From the NCBI RefSeq assembly GCF_017592475.1, contig NZ_JAGFNP010000003.1, forward strand, positions 248,001 to 312,000: 64,000 bases of DNA, written 5' to 3'. A model generated the notes under the pieces. It saw only the letters and a list, made by a program, of their open reading frames with translations, did no database searches and was not told the DNA's origin. Position numbers and translations under genes: made by a program. Of this stretch, positions 56,472-64,000 are shown in pieces. The DNA comes from Glycomyces niveus. Its GTDB lineage: Bacteria; Actinomycetota; Actinomycetes; Mycobacteriales; Micromonosporaceae. How positions within the stretch are numbered: the first letter of the stretch is position 1; each line of letters starts with the position of its first letter.

Positions 56472-57767
56472 TCATGCCCACAGCCCCTTGATCTCGGCGG
56501 CGAGTTCGGCGCCCGCGTCGATGCGCAGGTGCCGGCCGTCCGCCACGATGCGGCGGCCGTCCGCGACCACGTCGGTGATGTCCGCGGCGGTGGCGGCGTA
56601 GACCACCCCGGACGGGTCGATCCCGGCGGTGCGCGGCGAATCGAGGCCGACCGTGACCAGGTCGGCCCGCGCGCCGACCTCGATGCGGCCCGCGTCAGCC
56701 CAGCCGAGGCTGGCGTGGGCGGTCATCGCGTCGAGCAGCTCCGCGGCGGTGAACCGGCCGCGCTCCTCGCTGACGAGCCGCTCGTGCATCTCCACCGCGC
56801 GCGCCTCCTCGAACATGTCCACAATGGCGTTACTGTCGGTGCCGAGCGAGAGCCGCACGCCCGCTTCGGCGAGCGCCCGCGCCGGGCCGAGGCCGTCGGC
56901 GAGGTCGCGTTCGGTCGTGGGACAGAAGCACGCGGTCGTGCCCGAGCGGCGCAGCAGGTCGATGTCGTGCCCGGCCAGGTGGGTGGCGTGGACGGCGGTG
57001 AGGTCGGGGCCGAGGAGGCCGCAACGCTCGAGCAGTTCGGCGGGGCTGCAGCCGTGTTCGAGGCGGCAGGAGGCGTTCTCGGAGCGCTGCTCGGAGAGGT
57101 GCACGTGGACCGGGCGGCCCTCGGTCGAGCACGCGAAAGCCGTGATCGCCTCCTCCGGGACGGCCCGCACCGAGTGCACCGCGCCGCCGATCACCGCGTG
57201 GTCGGGCGGGCTGAGCTTGTCGACGCGGTCGAGCCAGGCCTCCAGGCTCCCGTCGCCGAACCGCCGCTGCGCCGGTTCGAGCGGCAGCCCGAACCCGCCC
57301 GCCAGGTACAGCGTGTCGAGCAGCGTGATCCGGATGCCCGCGTCCGCGGCGGCCTGGATCAGCGCCTCCCCCATGGCGTTCGGATCCGAGTACGGCCGCC
57401 CGCCCGGCGAGTGGTGCAGGTAGTGGAACTCCCCCACCGCCGTGATCCCGGCCAGCGCCATCTCGGCGTAGACCGCCCGCGCCAGCCGGAAGTACGAGTC
57501 GGGGTCGAGTCGCTCCGACAGGGCGTACATGCCTTCGCGCCAGGTCCAGAACGTGCCCGGCCCGGCGTGGGTGCGTCCGCGCAGAGCCCGGTGGAACGCG
57601 TGCGAGTGCGCGTTCGCGAACCCCGGGAGCGTCACGCCCGCAAGGACGTCGCCGCGCGGGCGGCTGCCGGGCTTGACCGAGGCGATGCGGCCGTCGGCGA
57701 CCTCGATCGCCACCGAGTCGGCCGGGCCGGCCGGGAGCACGGCGTGCTCGGCCCAGAACGTCAGCAC
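56472..57767 (-). CDS. hutF: Formimidoylglutamate deiminase
   Basis: HutF converts N-formimino-glutamate to N-formyl-glutamate and ammonia, the five-step branch of histidine degradation. The 431-residue amidohydrolase has GFANAHSHAFHRALRGR (HxH metal motif), HVHLSEQ, AVHATHLAGHD and SLGTDSNA, all matching the family. GTG 57767 overlaps the end of the amidohydrolase gene by 7 nt. With HutF, a deformylase is needed next; the overlapping M20 gene is the candidate. Confidence 0.94.
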   Translation of the reverse strand: MLTFWAEHAVLPAGPADSVAIEVADGRIASVKPGSRPRGDVLAGVTLPGFANAHSHAFHRALRGRTHAGPGTFWTWREGMYALSERLDPDSYFRLARAVYAEMALAGITAVGEFHYLHHSPGGRPYSDPNAMGEALIQAAADAGIRITLLDTLYLAGGFGLPLEPAQRRFGDGSLEAWLDRVDKLSPPDHAVIGGAVHSVRAVPEEAITAFACSTEGRPVHVHLSEQRSENASCRLEHGCSPAELLERCGLLGPDLTAVHATHLAGHDIDLLRRSGTTACFCPTTERDLADGLGPARALAEAGVRLSLGTDSNAIVDMFEEARAVEMHERLVSEERGRFTAAELLDAMTAHASLGWADAGRIEVGARADLVTVGLDSPRTAGIDPSGVVYAATAADITDVVADGRRIVADGRHLRIDAGAELAAEIKGLWA

Positions 57768-58996
57768 GCGAGGTCCCGCAGCACGGCCGCGAGCGCGGCG
57801 GCGCCCGCGGCGCAGTCCTCGTCGCTCGCGGCCTCGCCGGGCGCATGGGAAACGCCGGTCGGGTTGCGCACGAACAGCATCGCGGTCGGCACATGCGCGG
57901 AGAGGACGCCCGCGTCGTGGCCGGCGGCGGTCGGCACCACCGGCGCGCCGCCGAGGAGTTCGGCGACGCGCTCGCGCAGGTCGGCGTCGAACTCGACGAT
58001 CGGGGACTCGGACTCGGCGCTCATCGCGACCTCGGTGCCGTCACGACCGGCACGTTCGGTCACTTTGGACTCGAAGCCGCTCAGGATCTCACTGAGGACC
58101 GCCTCGTCGGGCGCGCGCACGTCGAGCCAGGCCGTGACGGTGGAGGCGATCGCGTTGGTGGCGTTCGGCTCCGCCTCGACCCGGCCGACCGTGGCGACGC
58201 CGCCGGCGAGGCGGGCCTCCTTGCGGGCGGCGAGGACCGCGAACGCGAAGGTGAGCATCGGGTCGCGGCGGTCGGGCAGGCGCGTGGTCCCGGCGTGGTC
58301 GGCGACCCCGGTGAAGGTGACGCGCCAGCGGCCGTGGGGCCAGATCGCGCTGGCGACGGCGACCGGCGACTCGCCGCCGTCGAGGGCGCGGCCCTGTTCG
58401 ATGTGGAGTTCGATGAAGGCCGCGATCCGCTGGAGCCGTTCGGGGTCGGGTCCGATGAGGTCGGGTTCGGCCCCGGCGGCGTTCATGGCCTCGGCGAGCG
58501 TGGTGCCGTCGGGGTCGGTGAGCGCGCGGGCGCGTTCGGGGTCGATGGCGCCGGTCATGAGGCGGGAGCCGAGGCAGGGGACGCCGAAGCGCCCGCCTTC
58601 CTCTTCGGTGAACGCGGCGATGCCGATGGGCCGCTTCGGTTCCGCGCCGGCGGACCGGAGTGCGTCGATCGCGAGGAAGCCGGAGACGATGCCGAGCGGG
58701 CCGTCGTACGCGCCGCCGTGCGGGACGGAGTCGAAGTGGCTGCCGGTGAGGACGGCACCGTGCGGGTGGGGCGCGTCGGGGTCGATGACCTGTTCCTTCG
58801 CCGCGTCCCACCAGGCGTAGAGGTTGCCGTTGCGGTCCTCCTCGTAGCGCAGGCCGCGCCGCTTCGCCTGCGTGTGGAACCACTGACGCAGCTCGAGGTC
58901 GGCTTCGGTCCAGGAGAACCGCAGGTAGCCGCCCGAGTCGGCGCGGCCGATCGGCTCGATTTCATTCCAAAGTCGACGGAATTCGCCCGTGTCCAT
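57761..58996 (-). CDS. M20-family amidohydrolase, allantoate amidohydrolase-like
   Basis: A 411-residue dinuclear zinc hydrolase of the allantoate amidohydrolase/carbamoylase group. Metal ligands are seen in order: His in LTGSHFDSV, Asp in GGAYDGPLG, Glu pair in TEEEGGRF, His in FIELHIEQG, His in GVSHAPGE. Sequence alone suggests allantoate or N-carbamoyl substrates. It lies between hutU and hutF, overlapping hutF by 7 nt, and no HutG-type formylglutamate deformylase is visible, so it may hydrolyse N-formyl-glutamate. Similar genes sit in hut clusters of Streptomyces. Function is inferred. Confidence 0.82.
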   Translation of the reverse strand: MDTGEFRRLWNEIEPIGRADSGGYLRFSWTEADLELRQWFHTQAKRRGLRYEEDRNGNLYAWWDAAKEQVIDPDAPHPHGAVLTGSHFDSVPHGGAYDGPLGIVSGFLAIDALRSAGAEPKRPIGIAAFTEEEGGRFGVPCLGSRLMTGAIDPERARALTDPDGTTLAEAMNAAGAEPDLIGPDPERLQRIAAFIELHIEQGRALDGGESPVAVASAIWPHGRWRVTFTGVADHAGTTRLPDRRDPMLTFAFAVLAARKEARLAGGVATVGRVEAEPNATNAIASTVTAWLDVRAPDEAVLSEILSGFESKVTERAGRDGTEVAMSAESESPIVEFDADLRERVAELLGGAPVVPTAAGHDAGVLSAHVPTAMLFVRNPTGVSHAPGEAASDEDCAAGAAALAAVLRDLAC

Positions 58997-59029
58997 GTCA
59001 ATCCCCGTTCACAGATGCGGCCGCCGGTT

Positions 59030-60667
59030 TCAGGACTCCCTCACCGGCACGCGAATGCCGTGGTCCTCCGCGACCGCCTCGGCCTCTTCGTAACCGGCGT
59101 CCACGTGCCGAATGACGCCCATGGCAGGGTCGTTCGCGAGGACCCGCGCGAGCTTCTCGGCCGCGAGCGCGGTCCCGTCGGCGACGGTGACCTGCCCGGC
59201 GTGGATGGAGCGGCCGATGCCGACCCCGCCGCCGTGGTGGATCGAGACCCAGCTGGCGCCCGAGGCGGTGTTGACGAGGGCGTTGAGCAGCGGCCAGTCC
59301 GCGATCGCATCCGATCCGTCCTTCATGCCCTCGGTCTCGCGGTAGGGGCTCGCGACCGAGCCGCAGTCGAGGTGGTCGCGGCCGATCACGATGGGGGCCT
59401 TGACGATCCCCTCGGCGACCAGTTCGTTGAAGCGGACCCCGGCGATGTCCCGTTCGCCGTGGCCGAGCCAGCAGATGCGGGCCGGAAGGCCCTGGAAGGC
59501 GACGCGTTCGCGCGCGAGGGTGATCCAGCGGCGGAGGCTGCGGTTCTCGGGGAAGAGGTCGAGCACGGCCTGGTCGGTGGCGGCGATGTCCGCCGGGTCG
59601 CCCGAGAGCGCCGCCCATCGGAAGGGGCCCTTGCCTTCGCAGAACAGCGGCCGGATGTACGCGGGCACGAACCCCGGGAACGCGAAGGCGCGCTTGCAGC
59701 CGCCGAGGAAGGCCTCGCTGCGGATGGAGTTGCCGTAGTCGAAGACCTCGGCGCCGGCGTCGAGGAAGCCGACCATCGCGGCCACGTGGTAGGCCATGGA
59801 CTCCCTGGCGCGGTCGGTGAAGCCGTCCGCGTCGGCCCTCGCGAGCTCGGCCGCCTCGGCGTGGCCGACACCGGCGGGCACATAGGACAGCGGGTCGTGC
59901 GCGGAGGTCTGGTCGGTGACGACGTCGATCGCGACGCCGCGCCGCAGCAGCTCGGGGAAGACCTCGGCGGCGTTGCCGACGACGCCGATCGACTTGGCCT
60001 CGCCGCTGCGCTTGGCGGCCTCGGCCTGCGCGGTCGCGTCGTCCAGATCGGACGCGACCGCGTCGAGGTAGCGGGTGCGCACGCGGCGTTCGAGCCGCTC
60101 GGGGTCGACCTCGACGATGAGGCACACGCCGCCGTTCATCGTGACGGCGAGCGGCTGCGCGCCGCCCATGCCGCCGCACCCGGCCGTCAGCGTGATCGTC
60201 CCTTTGAGACTGCCACCGAAGCGTTTTTCAGCAACGGCCGCGAACGTCTCGTACGTGCCCTGCAGGATGCCCTGCGTGCCGATGTAGATCCACGAACCGG
60301 CCGTCATCTGGCCGTACATGGTCAGGCCCAGCGACTCGAGCCGGCGGAACTCGGGCCAGGAGGCCCAGTCGGGCACCAGGTTCGAGTTCGCGATGAGCAC
60401 GCGCGGCGCCCACTCGTGGGTGCGCATGACGCCCACGGCGCGGCCGCTCTGCACCAGCAGCGTCTCGTCAGCTTCGAGGGTGAGGAGCGTGCGCAGGATG
60501 GCCTTGAGGTCGTCGCGGCTGCGCGCGGCCTTGCCGGTGCCGCCGTAGACCACCAGGTCCTCGGGGCGCTCGGCCACCTCGGGGTCGAGGTTGTTCTGGA
60601 GCATCCGGTAGGCCGCCTCCGCCTGCCAGGTCTTGCAGTGCAGGTCGATGCCGTGTGGTGCGTGCAT
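59030..60667 (-). CDS. hutU: Urocanate hydratase
   Basis: HutU hydrates urocanate to imidazolone propionate with NAD as electrophile. The 545-residue protein has [25 protein letters not shown], the active-site Cys segment [25 protein letters not shown], and [21 protein letters not shown] 60667 has GGAGAG 7 nt upstream; a GTG 18 nt earlier overlaps that site. It begins 14 nt after hppD, so it is likely on the same transcript. Confidence 0.97.
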   Translation of the reverse strand: MHAPHGIDLHCKTWQAEAAYRMLQNNLDPEVAERPEDLVVYGGTGKAARSRDDLKAILRTLLTLEADETLLVQSGRAVGVMRTHEWAPRVLIANSNLVPDWASWPEFRRLESLGLTMYGQMTAGSWIYIGTQGILQGTYETFAAVAEKRFGGSLKGTITLTAGCGGMGGAQPLAVTMNGGVCLIVEVDPERLERRVRTRYLDAVASDLDDATAQAEAAKRSGEAKSIGVVGNAAEVFPELLRRGVAIDVVTDQTSAHDPLSYVPAGVGHAEAAELARADADGFTDRARESMAYHVAAMVGFLDAGAEVFDYGNSIRSEAFLGGCKRAFAFPGFVPAYIRPLFCEGKGPFRWAALSGDPADIAATDQAVLDLFPENRSLRRWITLARERVAFQGLPARICWLGHGERDIAGVRFNELVAEGIVKAPIVIGRDHLDCGSVASPYRETEGMKDGSDAIADWPLLNALVNTASGASWVSIHHGGGVGIGRSIHAGQVTVADGTALAAEKLARVLANDPAMGVIRHVDAGYEEAEAVAEDHGIRVPVRES

Positions 60668-60681
60668 GTATCGCCTCTCCG

Positions 60682-62001
<1,320 letters not shown>

Positions 62002-62006
62002 TCAAT

Positions 62007-62492
62007 ATGACCAAGGAAGTGGGCATCGACGCGCTCGACGCCAGACTCATCGAACTGCTCGAGGCCGAGCCGCGGATCGGGGTGCTGGAGTGCTCGCGGC
62101 GGCTCGGCGTGGCGCGCGGGACGGTGCAGGCGCGGCTCGACAAGCTGACGGAGCGGGCGGTGGTGCGCGACTTCGGGCCGCGGGTCGAGCCCGCGGCGCT
62201 CGGCTATCCGGTGACGGCCTTCGTGACCCTCGAGCTGCGGCAGGCGGTCGGGCACGAGCACATGGCGCAGCGGCTCGCCCGGATCCCGGAAGTGCTTGAG
62301 GCGCATACGGTCACGGGCCAGGGTGACATGCTGTGCCGGATCGTCGCGCGCACGAACGCCGAGCTGCAGGGCGTGATCGACCGCGTCCTCGCCAGCGAGG
62401 GCGTCCAGCGCGCCACCACGGTGATCGCCCTGGCCGAGCAGATCCCCTACCGGACGCTGCCCCTGGTCAAGCAGGCGGCGGACCTCAGATGA
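62007..62492 (+). CDS. Lrp/AsnC-family regulator
   Basis: A feast/famine-type regulator of 161 residues. The HTH is DALDARLIELLEAEPRIGVLECSRRLGVARGTVQARLDKLTERAVV, followed by a RAM ligand domain (LELRQAVGHEHMAQRLARIPEVLEAHTVTGQGDMLCRIVARTNAELQGVIDRVL). Divergent from hppD and convergent with fahA (8-nt overlap at 62485), so it probably controls tyrosine catabolism and perhaps the hut genes, with an aromatic amino acid as effector. ATG 62007 is chosen; ATG 61983 is possible. Confidence 0.88.
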   Translation: MTKEVGIDALDARLIELLEAEPRIGVLECSRRLGVARGTVQARLDKLTERAVVRDFGPRVEPAALGYPVTAFVTLELRQAVGHEHMAQRLARIPEVLEAHTVTGQGDMLCRIVARTNAELQGVIDRVLASEGVQRATTVIALAEQIPYRTLPLVKQAADLR

Positions 62493-63708
62493 CCGCGGGC
62501 AGGATCGTGCCCGAGACCTCGCCCAGGCCGATCTCGCCGCCGTTCACGCTCCGCGCGGTCGCGCCGATGACGACCGTGTCGCCGTCCTCGAGGAACTGCC
62601 GCTCCTCGCCCTCGCCGACCGCGACCGGGTCCCTCCCGCCCCAGGTCAGCTCCAGGAACGAGCCGCGCTGGTCCGGCTCGGGGCCGGAGACCGTCCCAGA
62701 GGCGAACAGGTCGCCGGTGCGCAGCGACGCGCCGTTCACGGTCATGTGCGCGAGCATCTGCGCCGGCGTCCAGTACATGCCCGCGAACGGCGGCCGCGCG
62801 ACCTCGGTCCCGTTCCAGCGCACCGACATCCGCAGGTCGTACCCGAACCGCGCGGCCTCCTGCAGGTAGGCCAGCGGTTCCGGGTCCTGCAGGGGCGCAG
62901 CGGTCTTCGCGCCCGCCAGCGCGTCGAGCGGGGTGACCCAGTGCGCGATCGTGGTGGCGAAGGACTTGCCGAGGAACGGCCCGAGCGGCACGTACTCCCA
63001 GGCCTGGATGTCGCGGGCGGACCAGTCGTTGACGAGGACCGCGCCGAACACGTGCTCGGCGAAGTCGTCCGGGCTCACCGGCGTCCCCAGCTCGGAGCCG
63101 ACGCCTACGACGAACCCGACCTCGGTCTCTATGTCGAGGCGCGCGCTCGGCCCGAACTCGACCGGTGCGTCCTTCGACTTGCGCTGCCCGCGCGGGCGCA
63201 CGATCGGCGTCCCCGACGGCACGACGGTCCCGGCCCGGCCGTGGTAGCCGACCGGGAGGTGCTTCCAGTTGGGCAGCAGCGGATCCGAGTCGGGGCGGAA
63301 GAGTCGGCCGAGGTTCGTGGCGTGCTCCTCGGAGGCGTAGAAGTCCACATAGTCCGCGACGTGGAACGGCAGGTGCATGCGGGCCTTGGCGACCGGCGTC
63401 AGGAGGGTCGCGGACTGGTCCTGGTGGCGGCGGTCGCTCAGGAGCTCGGTGAGCTGGTGGCGCACGAGCCGCCACGCGGGCGGGCCCATGGCCATGAAGC
63501 CGTTCAGGGCGTGCTCGTGGAAGGCGGGCCGGATCCAGGGCAGGAAGAACGTGCCGGTGGCGAGCGCGCGCAGGTCGAGGACCTGGTCGCCGATGCGCAC
63601 GCCGATGCGCGCGGCGGGGTCTTTGGCGGTGGAGAAGACGCCGTACGGGAGGTGGTCGAGGCCGAAGGGGCCGTCGTCGGCCCCTTCGACCCAGCTGGTG
63701 GCGGTCAT
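62485..63708 (-). CDS. fahA: Fumarylacetoacetase
   Basis: The last enzyme of tyrosine degradation, splitting fumarylacetoacetate to fumarate and acetoacetate. The 407-residue protein has FGLDHLPYGVFS at the N-terminus, FHVADYVDFYASEEHATNLGR (catalytic His and metal Asp), DIETEVGFVVG with metal Glu, VLVNDWSARDIQAWEYVPLGPFLGKSF and SGPEPDQRGSFLEL. ATG 63708 overlaps the stop of the upstream unknown gene by 4 nt. Homogentisate dioxygenase is probably beyond the window. Confidence 0.95.
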   Translation of the reverse strand: MTATSWVEGADDGPFGLDHLPYGVFSTAKDPAARIGVRIGDQVLDLRALATGTFFLPWIRPAFHEHALNGFMAMGPPAWRLVRHQLTELLSDRRHQDQSATLLTPVAKARMHLPFHVADYVDFYASEEHATNLGRLFRPDSDPLLPNWKHLPVGYHGRAGTVVPSGTPIVRPRGQRKSKDAPVEFGPSARLDIETEVGFVVGVGSELGTPVSPDDFAEHVFGAVLVNDWSARDIQAWEYVPLGPFLGKSFATTIAHWVTPLDALAGAKTAAPLQDPEPLAYLQEAARFGYDLRMSVRWNGTEVARPPFAGMYWTPAQMLAHMTVNGASLRTGDLFASGTVSGPEPDQRGSFLELTWGGRDPVAVGEGEERQFLEDGDTVVIGATARSVNGGEIGLGEVSGTILPAVI

Positions 63709-64000
63709 GCGGGGTCTCCTCGGTGCAGCAGCCGGAGGCGGGTGAGGTCGGCGAGCGGTTCTTCGATGCTGCACGAGCCGTACCCGGTCCAGAGGGCGCG
63801 GGGGCGGTGCAGGACGCGGCGGGCGCGGTCGGCGAGGTCGAGTTCGTCGGTCTCGGCGAGGGTCCGGGCCAGCGCTTCAGTGGGGGCGCCCTGGGCGGCC
63901 TCGGCGGCGGCGACCAGCACGTTCAGGAAACCGTGGTGCTCGAAGCCGGTCTCGGGGTCGCGGTGGCGCACGGCCTGGTGGAGACCGGCGGTGAGCTTGA
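63705..64000 (-). CDS. Unknown protein, C-terminal part (5' end outside window)
   Basis: The frame stays open to the window edge, so at least 97 residues are the C-terminal part of a longer protein. It reads KLTAGLHQAVRHRDPETGFEHHGFLNVLVAAAEAA, then an Ala/Leu-rich helix region, and ends RALWTGYGSCSIEEPLADLTRLRLLHRGDPA. I do not recognise the family. It overlaps fahA by 4 nt (ATGA), so it is translated with fumarylacetoacetase and may be part of aromatic degradation. Two adjacent His and a Cys near GSCSIEEP may be functional. Confidence 0.6.
   Translation of the reverse strand, partial: KLTAGLHQAVRHRDPETGFEHHGFLNVLVAAAEAAQGAPTEALARTLAETDELDLADRARRVLHRPRALWTGYGSCSIEEPLADLTRLRLLHRGDPA

Overview
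The window is high-GC DNA with many GTG starts, strong GGAGG-type ribosome binding sites, stem-loop terminators that often lack a U-run, and 1-4 nt gene overlaps. Gene content (Ctc-type L25, HU with a Lys/Ala-rich tail, a single-domain XylG, a ROK regulator, NdgR-like IclR beside leuCD, a Rex operator at cydAB) points to a soil-type Actinomycetota, related to streptomycetes, Micromonospora or Glycomyces. The genus cannot be fixed from the sequence alone.

Layout. 1-3.7 kb: conserved pth-rplY-prs-glmU block (minus). 3.8-8.7 kb: plus-strand insert with a xylose-type ABC transporter (xylFGH), its ROK regulator and a YefM-YoeB toxin-antitoxin pair, ending at tRNA-Gln(UUG). 8.8-14 kb (minus): an internally duplicated membrane protein, LemA, glmM, rpsI, rplM. 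14.1-20.2 kb (minus): thiamine genes thiE-thiO-thiS-thiG-thiD-thiC behind one TPP riboswitch, with unusual low-complexity inserts. 20.3-29.9 kb: a LacI-controlled glycan locus (ABC importer, intracellular GH1-like enzyme, secreted sialidase-fold and GH43 enzymes with lectin modules), probably for arabinan-type oligosaccharides. 29.9-37.1 kb: methyltransferase, unknown anchored protein, secreted HNH nuclease, cydAB with a Rex operator, secreted glycerophosphodiesterase. 37.2-42 kb (minus): alpha-operon genes truA, rplQ, rpoA, rpsK, rpsM, rpmJ, infA, with rpsD displaced upstream of infA. 42.2-52 kb: ddl-gpsA-plsC, small proteins, Nudix hydrolase, alditol oxidase, HU, leuDC and divergent iclR. 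52-53.4 kb: a decayed VapBC pair and a CHAD protein. 53.5-64 kb: histidine utilisation (hutU, an M20 amidohydrolase, hutF, hutI, hutH) contiguous with hppD, and across a divergent Lrp regulator, fahA.

How parts work together. The thi genes supply both halves of thiamine phosphate and are controlled by one riboswitch at thiE. The LacI locus carries matching operators before its binding-protein gene, its sialidase-fold enzyme and its own regulator, so secreted depolymerases, uptake and intracellular hydrolysis appear co-regulated. hppD and the hut genes form one directional unit, joining tyrosine and histidine degradation; fahA lies on the other side of the Lrp gene. No CRISPR array, insertion sequence, prophage or rRNA was seen. 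The most novel points are the fused duplicated protein with an internal start, the secreted HNH-P-domain protein, the new multi-site LacI regulon, the M20 enzyme as candidate deformylase of the hut pathway, and remnants of lost genes near hutF and vapC.
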